NCBI RefSeq assembly: GCF_018294505.1
Contig: NC_057796.1
Location: 270,450,982 to 270,514,981 of the forward strand
Length of the DNA stretch: 64,000 bases
Reading direction: 5' to 3'
Origin: Triticum aestivum
Lineage: Eukaryota > Streptophyta > Magnoliopsida > Poales > Poaceae
Shown here: positions 22,790 through 34,698 of the stretch, in pieces
Position numbering within the stretch: position 1 is the stretch's first letter
Layout: every line of letters starts with the position of its first letter
The notes under the pieces: model-generated
Database searches by the model: none
Seen by the model: only the letters and a program-made list of their open reading frames with translations
Told to the model about the DNA's origin: nothing
Program-made: the position numbers and the translations under genes

Positions 22790-25310
22790 GTGTTGAACCT
22801 AAATAAATGTTATTTGGTGTTTACGTTGAGCATGAATATGATTAGATCATGTTTATTGAAATACGTTTATTCATTTAAGTCAGAGAATAATTGTTGTTCT
22901 GTTTACATGAATAAAACCTTCTATGGTCATACACCCAATGTGAATGGTTTATTGAATCTTGATCGTAGTGATACACATATTCATAATATTGGTGCCAAAA
23001 TATGCAAAGTTGATAATCATAGTGCAACATATTTGTGGCACTGCCGTTTAGGTCATATTGGTGTAAAGCGCATGAAGAAACTCCATGCACATGGACTTTT
23101 GGAATCACTTGATTATGTATCATTTGATACTTGCGAACCATGCCTCATGGAAAAGATGACTAAAACTCCGTTCTCTGGAACAATGGAGCGAGCTAATGAC
23201 TTATTGGAAATAATACATACCGATGTATGCAGTCCGATGAGTGTTGAAGCACGCGACAGGTATCATTTTTTCTCACCTTCACAGATGATTTGAGTAGGTA
23301 TGGGTATATCTACTTGATGAAACACAAGTCTGAAATGTTTTAAAAGTTCAAAGAATTTCAGAGTGAAGTGGAGAATCATTGTATCAAGAAAATAAAATTT
23401 CTACGATGTGATCGCGGAGGCAAATATTTGAGTTACGAGTTTGGCATTCACTTAAAACAATGTGGAATTGTTTCACAACTCACGCCACCTGGAACACCAC
23501 AGCATAATGGTGTGTCCGAACGTCGTAACCATACTTTATTGGATATGGTGCGATCTATGATCTCTCTTACAGATTTACCACTATCGTTTTGGGGTTATGC
23601 ATTATAGACAGCCGCATTCACGTTAAATAGGGCACCGTCTAAATCTGTTGAGATGACACCGTATGAACTGTGGTTTGGCTAGAAACCCAAGCTGTCGTTT
23701 CTTAAAAGTTTGGGGATGCGACGCTTATGTCAAAAGGCTTCAGCCTGATAAGCTTGAACCCAAAGCGGAGAAGTGCATCTTCATAGGACACCGTAAGGAA
23801 ACAATTGGGTACACCTTCTACCACAGATCCGAAGGCAAGATCTTTGTTGCCAAGAATGGGTCCTTTCTAGAGAAGGAGTTTCTCTCGAAAGAAGTGAGTG
23901 GAAGGAAAGTAGAACTTGATGTGGTAATTGTACCTTCTCTCGAATTGGAAAGTAGCACATCAGAGAAATCTGTTCCCGTGATGCCTACACCAACTAGAGA
24001 GGAAGCAAATGATAATGATCATGGAACTTCAAGATCAAGTTGCTACTGAACCTCGTAGGTCAACCAGAGCATGATCCACACTAGAGTGGTACAGTAATCA
24101 TGTTCTGGAAGTCATGTTATTAGACCAAGGCGAATCTACAAACTATGAAGAAGCTATGATGAGCCCAGATTCCGATAGATGGCTTGAGGCCATGAAATCT
24201 GAGATAGGATCCATGTATGAGAACAAAGTGTGCACTTTGGTGGACTTGCCCGATGATCGGCAGGCCATTGAAAATAAATGGATCTTCAAGAGGGAGATGG
24301 ACGCTGATGGTAATATCACTGTCTACAAAGCTCAAGTTGTCGCGAAAGGTTTTCGACAAAGGGTTGACTACGATGAGACTTTCTCACCCGTAGCGATGCT
24401 TAAGTCTGTCTGAATCATGTTAGCAATTGCCGCATTTATGAAATCTGGCATGGACATCAAAACTGCATTCCTTAACGGATTTATTAAAGAAGAGTTGTAT
24501 ATAATGCAACCAGAAGGTTTTGTCGATCCTAAAGGTGCTAATAAAGTGTGCAAGCTCCAGTGATCCATCTATGGACTGGTGCAAGCATCTCAGAGTTTGA
24601 ATATACGCTTTGATAGGGTGATCAAAGCATATGGTTTTATACAGACTTATGGTGAAGCCTGTATTTACAAGAAAGTGAGTGGGAGCTCTTTAAATTTTTT
24701 GATATTATATGTGGATGACATATTGTTGATTGGAAATGATATAGAATTTCTGGATAGCATAAAAGGATACTTGAATAAGAGTTTTTCAATGAAAGACCTC
24801 GGTAAAGCTACTTACATATTCGGCATCAAGATTTATAGGGATAGATCGAGACGCTTAATAGGACTTTCACAAAGCACATACCTTGGCAAAGTTTTGAAGA
24901 AGTTCAAAATGGATCAGTCTAAGAAAGGGTTCTTCCATGTGTTGCAAGGTGTGAAGTTGAGTAAGACTCAAGGCCCGACCACGGCAGAAGATAGAGAGAG
25001 AATGAAAGTCATTCCCTATGCCTCAGCCATAGGTTCTATAAAGTATGCCATGCTGTGTACCAGACCTGTTGTGTGCCTTTACATGAGTTTAGCAAGGGGG
25101 TACGATAGTGATCCCGAAGTGGATCACTGGACAGCGGTCAAAATTATCCTTAGTTACCTAAGAGGACTAAGGAAATATTTCTCGGTTATGGAGGTGATAA
25201 AGAGTTCATTGTAAAGGGTTACATCGATGCAAGCTTTGACACCGATTCGGATGACTCTAAGTCTCATTCTGGATACATATTGAAAGTGGGAGCAATTAGC
25301 TAGAGTAGCT
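22790..25310 (+). pseudogene. Copia pol remnant: integrase, reverse transcriptase, RNase H
   Basis: In order: HCRLGHIGVKRMKKLH (near 23040); integrase residues IHTDVCSPM and TPPGTPQHNGVSERRN (near 23215 and 23485); a C-terminal integrase segment LKVWGCDAYVKRLQP; reverse transcriptase from EAMKSEIGSMYENKVCTLV (near 24190) through WIFKREMDADGNI; SLNIRFDRVIKAYGFIQT; the active-site box YVDDILLIGND (near 24710); and IPYASAIGSIKYAMLCTRP (near 25015). At least five frame breaks or stops separate these. The YVDD box is intact here, unlike in the 5075-13620 copy. Confidence 0.88.
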
Positions 25311-25430
25311 CCATGCAGAGCATTGTAGACATAGAAATTTGCAAAATACATATGGATCTAAATGTGGCAGACCCGTTGACTAAGCCTCTCTCACAAGAAA
25401 AACATGATCACACCTTAGTACTCTTTGGGT

Positions 25431-25622
25431 AATCACATGGCGATGTGAACTAGATTATTGACTCTAGTAAACTCTTTGGGTGTTAGTCACATGGCGATGT
25501 GAACTATGGGTGTTAATCACATGGCGATGTGAACTAGATTGTTGACTCTAGTAAACTCCTTGGGTGTTAATCACATGGCGATGTGAACTATGTGTGTTAA
25601 TCACATGGCAATGTGAACTAGA
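25431..25622 (+). repeat. Minisatellite: five copies of ATCACATGGCGATGTGAACTA
   Basis: Five copies of AATCACATGGCGATGTGAAC with one-base variants start at about 25431, 25484, 25517, 25569 and 25599. They are separated alternately by a long spacer (GATTATTGACTCTAGTAAAC..) and a short one (TGGGTGTT). Each unit contains a CACAT..ATGTG inverted repeat. Confidence 0.85.
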
Positions 25623-25669
25623 TTATTGACTCTAGTGCAAGTGGGACACTGAAGGAAATATGCCCTAGA

Positions 25670-27384
25670 GGCAATAATAAAGGTGTTATTTTATATTTCC
25701 TTATTTCATGATAAAGGTTTATTATTCATGCTATAATTTTATTGATCGGAAACTTAAATACATGTGTGAATACATAAACAAATACCGAGTCCCTACTGAG
25801 CATAATTGGTTAAGGTTTCCTAACCATAGACATGAGTTGTCATTTGATAACGGGATCACATCATTAGGAGAATGATGTGATGGACAAGACCCATCCGTTA
25901 GCTTAGCATAATGATCGTTCAGTTTATTGTTATTGCTTTCTTCATGTCAAATACATATTCCTTCGACTATGAGATTATGCAACTCCGGGATACTAGAGGA
26001 ATATCTTATATGCTATCAAACGTCACAATGTAATTGGGTGGTCATAAATATACTCTACAGGTATCTCCGAAGGTGTCTGTTGAGTTGGCATAGATCGAGA
26101 TTAGGATTTTTCACTCCAGGTATCAGAGAGGTATCTCTGGGCCCTCTCGGTAATACAAATCATAAGATTGCAAAGAAACGACTAAGGAGTTAGTCACGAG
26201 GTGATGTATTACGGAACGAGTAAAGAGACTTGCTGGTAACGAGATTGAACTAGGTATAGAGATACCGACGATCGAATCTCGGGCAAGTAACATACCGATG
26301 GACAAAGGGAATTACGTATGTTGTCATAACGGTTCGACCGATAAAGATCTTCGTAGAATATGTAGAAGCAAATATGGGCGTCTAGGTTCCGCTATTTTTT
26401 ATTGACCGGAGAGGTGTCTCGGTCATGTCTACATAGTTCTCAAACCCGTAGGGTCCGCACGCTTAACGTTCGTTGATGATATAGTGTTATATGAGTTATG
26501 TGTTTTGGTGACCGAATGTTGTTCGAAGTCCCGGATGAGATCACGGACATGATGAGGAGTATCTAAATGGTCGAGAGGTAAAGATTGATATATAGGACGA
26601 TGGTATTCGGATATCGAAAGTGTTTCGGAGGGTACCGGGTACTTATCAGTTCACCGGAAGGGGTTCCGGGCACCCCCGACAAAAGTTATGGGCCTTCTGG
26701 GCCAAGAGAGGGAACGCACCAGCCACAAGGGGCTGGTGCGCCACCCATAGCAGGCCGGCCTAGGAGGAGAAGGAAAGAGGGGAAGGGAAAGGAAAGTGTG
26801 GAGTAGGACTCCCCCTTCCTTCCCGCTCCCCCCCCTCTTTCCTTCCCCCTTGTCCAAACATGGCAGGGGGCGCGGCCAGGGCAGGAGCCCTAGGGCCGGC
26901 TGGCCACCTATGTGGTGCGCCAGGCTGCCTCCCGTCCCCTCCCACCTATATATATGTGGGAGGAGGCGCCTAGCACACACCAGATCAATTGTTAGCCGTG
27001 TGCAACGCGCCCCTCCGCCATTTACACCCTCGATCATATTTTCATAGTGCTTAGGCGAAACCTTGTGGAGATCACTTCACCATCACTGTCACCACGCCAT
27101 CGTGCTGACGGAACTCATCTTCTAGCTCTCCATCTTGCTGGATCAAGAAGGCGGAGGACGTCACCGAGCTGAACTTGTGCTGAACGCGGAGGTGCCGTAC
27201 ATTCAGTACTAGATCGGGTGGATCGCGAAGAAAGTTCGACTACATCAACCGCGTTGTGAAATGCTTCTGCTTACAGTCTATGAGGGTACGTAGACACACT
27301 CTCCCCTCTTGTTGCTATGCATCTCCATGATCGATCTTGCGTGTGCGTAGATTTTTTTTATTTTCCATGCAACGTTTCCCATCA
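25670..27384 (+). repeat. 3' LTR of the second Angela-like element
   Basis: 1715 bp, preceded by the polypurine tract GCAAGTGGGACAC. Ends CGTTTCCCATCA. Confidence 0.86.
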
Positions 27385-28026
27385 CCTTCACCTCAGTCAT
27401 TTTTTAAGTCGGGTCGACCCAAGGGGTGCCCACGAGAGTTATTGAAGTTGGTTTGACCATGAGGTACCTGCGAGATAATGACGAGACCTCCCTAGAGAGG
27501 GATGGGCTTGGCCCTTGTCGTAAGCCCGTGAGACGGGGCGACAGGATCATTGATCGTTTCCGCGAGCTCCCTGTACATTAATGGGTTTGGATATATGATC
27601 GGAGTAGGCCTCTGGACTTTTCGCACTATCCACTACGCGGGATAAGTTATGGGCACTCGGAATCATACGATTCTTCCAAAAGCTTTGTCAGAAGTCCAGT
27701 TCAGCATTACGGCACGGCCGGGCAGGTGCCATCTAGGACAGAGGTGGTGCTTGGACCCGACCCTGCTCGCAATGACTCGAAGTGCTTAGGGGTGAGCGTC
27801 CGAACAATCCCTTTGCGCTTAGGATGTAGACCGACGGGGACCTCTCCGTGGAGCCTAGGTAGGAGTACGGCGTGTCGATCAGCCAAGGCCAGGCATGACC
27901 AGGAAAAGTGTGTCCGGCCAGAGTTAATCGAGCGTGTTGGGTAAGTTGGTGCACCCCTGCAGGGAAGTAATTTATTCGAATAGCCATGTCCATGGTAACG
28001 GATGCTCGGTGTTGTATCCCGATCTA
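27385..28026 (+). repeat. Family-H LTR, fragment 2
   Basis: Matches the reverse complement of part of the solo LTR at 30847-34698: shared GCGCTTAGGAT, GAGCGTGTTGGGTAA and GTGCACCCCTGCAGGGAAGT, then TATTCGAATAGCC. It is cut at ATCTA (28022-28026), the target duplication of the next element. Confidence 0.75.
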
Positions 28027-30016
28027 TGATGTATACTACACAACTTTTTCTTGTAGACTTGTGTTGGGCCTCCAAGCGCAGAGTTTTGTAGGACAGTAGC
28101 AATTTTCCCTCAAGTGGATGACCTAAGGTTTATCAATCCGTGGGAGGTGTAGGATGAAGATGGTCTCTCTCAAACAACCCTGCAACCAAATAATAAAAAG
28201 TCTCTTGTGTCCCCAACACACCAAATACAATGGGAATGTGTATAGGTGCACTAGTTTGGCGAAGAGATGGTAATAAAAGCATAGTAATGATAGTAGATAT
28301 TGATTTTTGTGATAGGAACAATAAAAACAGCAAGGTAGCAAGTAACAAAAGTGAGCACAAACGGTACTGCAATGCTTGAAATAAGGCCTAGGGTTCGTAC
28401 TTTCGCTAGAGCAATCTATCAACAATGCTAACCTAATTGGTTAATATAACCATCCCTCAAAGTGTGATGAAGAATCACTCCAAAGTTCCTATCTAGCGGA
28501 GAACATAAGAAGAAATTGTTTGTAGCTATTCTTTCCGATCAATCTATCCAAGAGTTCGTACTAAATTAACACCAAGTTATTCTTTCCGGTCGATCTATCA
28601 GGAGTTTGTACTAAAATAACACCAAGTTATTTTTTCCGATCGATCTATCAAGAGTTCGTACTAAACTAACACCAAAGCAAATTCAGATTCATAATACTCA
28701 ATCCAACACAAAGAACCTCAAAGAGTGCCCCAAGATTTCTACCGGAGAAACAAAAGACGAGAACGTGCATCAACCCCTATGCATAAATTACCCAAATGTC
28801 ACCTCAGGAATCCGCGAGTTGAGTGCCAAAACATAACTCAGGTGAATCAATATAATACCCCATTGTCACCACGGGTATTCATATGCAAGACATATATCAA
28901 GTGCTCTCAAATCCATAAAAGTATACAATCCGACAAAACGAAATCTCAAAGGGAAAACTCAATTCATCACAACAAGATAGAGAGGGAGAAACACCATATG
29001 ATCCAACTATATTAACAAAGCCCGCGATACATCAAGATCGTGCCATCTCAAGAACACGAGAGAGAGAGAGAGAGAGGGAGAGAGAGAGAGAGATTAAACA
29101 CATAGCTACTGGTACAAACCCTCAGCCCCGAGGGTGGACTACTCCCTCCTCATCATGGTGGCCGCCGGGATGATGAAGATGGCCACCCGTGATGATTTCC
29201 CTCTCCGGCAGGGTGCCGGAACGGGGTCTAGATTGGTTTTTTCGTGGCTATAGAAGCTTGCGGCGGCGGAACTTCTGATCTAGGGTTATTTCTAATGGTT
29301 TCTCTATTTATAGGATTTTTCAGCATTGGAATCACGCGAAGATGGGCCTGGAGGTGAGCACAACCCACCGGGGCGCGCCTGGGCCCCCTGGCGCGCCCCG
29401 GTGTCTTGTGCCCTACTCCTTCACCTTCTGGTCCTTCCATGAAGCTTCGGGGGTCCCTTTTGTTCCAAAACAAATTGTCAAAAAGTTTCAGCTCATTTGG
29501 AGAACTTTCATTTCTGCACACAAAAAACAACACCACGATAGTTCTGCGGAAAACAACGTCAGTCCGGATTAGTTCCATGCGAATCATAGCAAAACCATAT
29601 AAAATTGTTGTAAACATGGCTGAATACTTCATAAATTATAGGGTTATTTCTGATGGTTTCTCTATTTATAGGATTTTTCAGCGTTGGAATCACGCGAAGA
29701 TGGGCCTCGAGGTGAGCACAACCCACCGGGGCACGCCTGGGCCCCCTGGCATGCCCCGGTGTCTTGTGCCCTACTCCTTCACCTTCTGGTCCTTCCACGA
29801 AGCTTCGGGGGTCTCTTTTGTTCCAAAAAATCGTCAAAAAGTTTCAGCTCATTTGGAGAACTTTCATTTCTGCACACAAAAACAACACCTCGGTAGTTCT
29901 GCTAAAAACATCATCAGTCCGGGTTAGTTCCATGCAAATCGTACCAAAACCATATAAAATTGTTGTAAACATGGCATCAATACTTCATAAATTATAGATA
30001 CGTTGGAGACGTATCA
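28027..30016 (-). repeat. 3' LTR (element orientation) with internal 358-bp tandem duplication
   Basis: 1990 bp, against 1624 bp for its partner at 38161-39784. The excess is a direct duplication: 29283-29640 is repeated at 29641-29998, both starting GGGTTATTTCT. A (GA)n run lies at 29058-29094. Confidence 0.88.
29283..29998 (-). repeat. Two tandem copies of a 358-bp LTR segment
   Basis: The copies differ by scattered substitutions (for example CTAATGG/CTGATGG and GCGCGCC/GCACGCC) and short indels. The partner LTR has one copy. Confidence 0.88.
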
Positions 30017-30846
30017 GCATACCCAATCTTAATTCCTACTCGTCCTCGAGTAGGTAAATGATAAAAGAAATAATTTATGAAGTGTGAATGCTAGCAAAGT
30101 GCATAAGTTTGATCAATGATAATTTCAATCACTTTTTCTAGCATCATAACAACAATATTTCTCATAAAACTTATTATGATAAAGTAGCAATTGAAAACGG
30201 AATTTTTGTTGTGGAAAGCTACCTATCATATTCATCATATACTATTTCTTTTGTAGCGTGGACATTTGGACTTGAATGATTCAAAGCAATAGTCTATAAT
30301 TTAACATGAAGACATCAATACTCAAGCATATCAACAAGCAACATTTCTTTCAAAATATCAACACTAAAGAAAGTTATCCCTAGCCCATCATGCTCAATCA
30401 TTGATCCATTCGCAAAACACACTCGCATATTAGCTACATCCAATGCTCAAGTACGATCATAGTGCCCTTTAGTTGGTGCTTTATAAGAGAAGATGGAGAC
30501 TCAAATAAAAATAAAAATTGCATAAAGTAAATAGATAGGCCCTTCGTAGAGGGAAGTAGGGATTTATAGAGGTGCTAGAGCTCAAAGCTTAAATTGAGAG
30601 ATAAAAATTTTGAGAGGCATATTTTTCCCGTCAACGAAAATGACCGAGTAATTCCCAACACTTTCCATGATAGACATATCATAGGCGGTTCCCAAACAGA
30701 AAATAAAGTTCATTCCTTTTTCCACCATTTCTTTCACTTTACATGGCTATCTGTATCCACAGGTGCCCTCCATACCAACACTTTCCAAGGAATTTATTAT
30801 TTGACAATATAAGGTAAATTTCTTTTTCATTTTGGGACTGGGCATC
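30017..30846 (-). other. 3' non-coding interior of the Gypsy element
   Basis: The minus strand next to the LTR reads TAAGATTGGGTATGC, a degenerate polypurine tract. The rest is AT-rich with no gene. It ends at the GCATC target site of the solo LTR. Confidence 0.55.
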
Positions 30847-33800
30847 TGTGACGCCCCTGATTTAACCGTACACTAATCATGCATGCAAATCTGTACGACC
30901 AAAATCAGGGACTCACGGGAAGATATCACAACACAACTCTAGACACAAATTAAAATCATTCAAGCTTCATATTACAAGCAGGGGCCTCGACGGCTCGAAT
31001 ACATAAGCTCAAAAGCACAATAGTCAGCGGAAGCAACAACATCTGAGTACAAACATAAGTTAAAAGGTGCCATAAGATGGCTAGCACAAACTAGGGAAAC
31101 AGATCGAAAGAGGCGCGAGCCTCCTGCCTGGGATCCTCCTAACTACTCCTGTTCATCGTCGGCCTGCACGTAGTAGTAGGCACCCTCGATGTAGTAGGAG
31201 TCATCGTCAACGGTAGCGTCTGGCTCCTGGGCTCTAGCATCTGGTTGCAACATCCGAGAAGAGTGGAAAAGGGGAAAAGGGGGAGCAAAGCAACCGTGAG
31301 TACTCATCCAAAGTACTCGCAAGCAAGGATCTACACTACATATGCATTGGTATCAATGAAATGGGTAGTATCTGTGGACTGAACTGCAGAATGCCAGAAT
31401 AAGAGGGGGATAGCTAGTCCTATCGAAGACTACGCTTCTGGCAACCTCCATCTTGAAGCATGTAGAAAAGAGTAGCTGGTAAGTTCACCAAGTAACAACG
31501 TATAGCATAATCCTACCCGGCGATCCTCCCCTCGTCGCCCTGTGGGAAAGTGATCACCAGGTTGTATCTGGCACTTGAAAGGGTGTGTTTTATTAAGTAT
31601 CCGGTTCTAGTTGTCATAAGGTCGAGGTACAACTCCAGGTCATCCTTTTACCGAGGGACACGGCTATTCGAATAGATAAACTTCCCTGCAGGGGTGCACC
31701 ACATTACCCAACACGCTCGGTCCCTCTGGCCAGGCACACTTTCCTGGGTCATGTCCGGCCTCGGAAGATCAACACATCGCAGCCCTACCTAGGCACAACA
31801 AAGAGGTCAGCACGCTGGTCTAAATCCTAAGCGCGCATGGGTCTGGGCCCATCACCCATTGCACTCATGCACGTTACGTGGGCGGCCGAAAGCAGACCTA
31901 GCCTCCCTAATACAAGAGCAGGCGTTCCAGTCCAATCCGGCGCGCGCCGCTCAACCGCTGCGTCAAGAAGGCTTCGGCTAATACCACGACGTCGAGTTCC
32001 CATAACTGTTCCCGTGTAGTTGGTTAGTGCGTATAGGCTCGTAGCCAGACTCAGATCAAATACCCAGATCTCGTTAAGCATGTTATTTTGAAGTACCTGC
32101 GGACGCCGACCAGGGGCCATGCCCACCTCTCACCTAGGTGTTCTCAACCTACCCTGTCGCTCCGCCACAAAGATCCACTCAAAGGCCGTCGGGACAAATG
32201 TCCTTTCAGCCCCCAATCCGTGAATCACTCGCGGGTACTATACGAGCCAACCCGACTTTAGTCACCACATGTATCATATATAATATGTATGTAAGTATAT
32301 ACCCGTGATCACCTCCCGAGTGATCATGGCCCGGTAGTATAGCATGGCAGACGGACAAGAATGTAGGGCCACTGATGGAATACTAGCATCCTATACTAAG
32401 CATTTAGGATTGGAGGTAAAGGTAACAAAGTAGTAGCAAAGACAGGCTATGCAGCAGAATAGGATTAACCGAAAGCAGTAACATGCTACACTACTCTAAT
32501 TCAAGCAGTAGAGAGAAGGAATAGGCAATATCGGGTTGATCAAGAGGGGGCTTGCCTGGAAGCTCGGCAGAGAAGGAGGGGTCGTCAACACCGTAGTCGA
32601 TCGGGGCAGCAGCGGCGGCGTCAGTCTCGTAGTCTACCGGAGAGAAGATGGGGGAGAAACAATGAATACAATGCAAACAGATGCATGACGATGCATGACA
32701 TGACATATAACGGTGCTAGGAGTGCCCTAACGCAGTGGTAGGTGATATCGGCGAAGGGGGGAAACATCCGGGAAAGTATTCCAGGTGTTTGACGTTTTCG
32801 GACAAATGAACCGAAGGTGGATTGTTGCATGTTCTCTATGCTAGGGACATGCGTCAGACGAACGGACTATGTATTCGGATCCGTCTCGTCGTTCTGAGCA
32901 ACTTTCATGTACAAAGTATTTTGATCCGAGTTACGGATTATTTTATATTAATTTAAAAAGATTTAATCCATTTTAGAATTAACATAATTAATTTAATTAG
33001 AAAATGAAATTATGACGTCAGGGTGATGTCAGCAGTCAACCAAATAGTTGACTTTGTCAAACTCACATGTGGGTCCCACTATCATTGTCTAAGACTAACT
33101 AAACATGTTTAATTAGTTTAGTTAAATGATTAGGTTAATTAAACAAAATTAATTAAGTTAATTAATTCTTTAATTAACTAATTAAAGAATATTTTTATTT
33201 TTATTATATATTTTTATTTATTTATTTATTTATTCTTTTATGACGTTCTTAGGGGCGGGGCCCCACTGGTCATTGACCCAGAGGGGTCCTTAACGGGCGC
33301 CGGGTGCGGGGCGCAGCCCGAGCGGGCGGACGCCCAGGGGCGCGCAGGGCGGGCGAACCCGGCCGGCGGCTGCTGCGCGCAGGGCGGGCGAACCCGGCCG
33401 GCGGCTGCGGCGGCCGGTGACGGCGGGCACGGGTGGCTGCGGGGCGGAAGCGGGCGACGGCGGGGGGAGCAGGGCGGCGGAGCAAGGCGGCTACGGGGCG
33501 CAGCGTGGCGCGGGCGGAGGCAAGGCCAGGAGGGCGTGGGGGCGCGCGAGGGGCTGCGGCCGCGCGCGGGAGCGGCCGGCGCGGGACAGGGGCTGTGTTG
33601 GGGGGCGCACGTGCGAGCACGCGTGGGCGAATGCGGGCGCGCGCCGAGAGGCGCGTGCATAGGTGGACGCAGGCAGCGGCAACGGCGGCAGACAGAGCCG
33701 GGGAAGCAGCGCGGGTGGCGGGGCGCGCGTGCAGGGCGCTGGATGCGCACAGGCGTGGAGGGTGCGGAAGGAGCAGAGGAGCGAGTGGCGCGCGGGCGAG

Positions 33801-34698
33801 GCAGGGCAGTGGCTACGCGAGCGGGACGGGGGCCGGGCGCGCGAGCGCGGGATGTGTACATGGGGACGGGGGAAGAAGGAGGAGATGCCAGGGGCCTCAC
33901 CGCGGGGCTGTAGGGTAAATGGCAGCGGGGCTCGGGGAGGAGGACGGGAACAACGGCGAGCGATGATGGGGACGAGGTCGACGACGGAGAGGACGGTGGC
34001 GATGGCATCCCGCGAGGTGGTCCCGAACGTCGGCGACATGTCGATCCGGGCGGTCGCGGTGTTCGTGCCCTCGATCCAGATCGGATCGGGTGGGGGAGAG
34101 GGAGAGGCGACGTGGGGGGCGGAAGTGGGCGATCTGTTAGGGTTAGGGGAGTGGGGGAGGCCTATGTAGGCCAGAGGCGTGGGCCGGCCTGGCTGGGCCA
34201 TGGCCTAGTTGGGCCAAGGGGTCCAGTGGGGGAGGGGGAGTCTTTGTCTCCTTTTTTATTTTTTGTCTTTTCTTTTATTTCTTTTCTTTTCTGTTTCAAT
34301 TTTATATTTGAAATACCTTAGTTTTATAAAATACATTAGTTGTACCTAAATTAGTATTATCAAATATTCCACCATCACAATTAACTTGGCACCTAAAATA
34401 AAATAGTTTGTAATTGTTTATTATTTTAAAAGCTTTTAAATAATTGGTTTTGTTACTGTTTTGTTCATTTTAGAGTTTTAAACACTTTATAAAAGTAGGG
34501 TTTCTCCACCAACATTTAGTATGGATTATTTGCCACAAACGAACATTTTAGTTTCAATATTTGAAAACTTTTGTTGTTTGCCATATTTGGAATTTGAATT
34601 TGAATCGGTTTTTGAACTAACGCGATTAGCAACAGTAATCGAGGTGACGTGGCATCATTAGCAGAGGTTCACTGTAGCTTAATTATCCGGGCGTTACA
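30847..34698 (-). mobile_element. Solo LTR of family H (3.85 kb)
   Basis: TG...CA ends: the minus-strand start is TGTAACGCCCGGATAATTAA and the end is CAGGGGCGTCACA. Flanking pentamers GCATC at 30842-30846 and 34699-34703 are identical, so this is a complete LTR left by recombination between two LTRs. It contains an AT-rich stretch (32930-33240) next to a strongly GC-rich one (33250-34160). Long frames in the GC-rich part exist on both strands at once and have Arg/Pro/Ala-rich composition, so they are not supported as genes. Confidence 0.88.

Larger units (their letters stand above)
18908..27384 (+). mobile_element. Second Angela/BARE-like Copia retrotransposon, complete but decayed
   Basis: LTRs at 18908-20523 and 25670-27384 flank a Copia interior in plus orientation. 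Flanking pentamers CCTTT (18903-18907) and CCTTC (27385-27389) match at 4 of 5, a plausible target duplication. The primer site, gag, integrase, reverse transcriptase and polypurine tract are all present, but frameshifts and stops interrupt the coding part. Confidence 0.9.

Noticed and set aside
25431..25622. CRISPR-like spacing of direct repeats
   Set aside because: Spacers alternate between two repeated sequences rather than being unique, and the array lies inside a plant retrotransposon.
27707..28102. Frames in family-H sequence, both strands
   Set aside because: LTR sequence; the corresponding part of the solo LTR does not keep them open.
33238..34201. Several long open frames on both strands (up to 256 residues)
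   Set aside because: They overlap each other in a GC-rich part of a solo LTR, are Arg/Pro/Ala-rich and have no motif; composition explains them.
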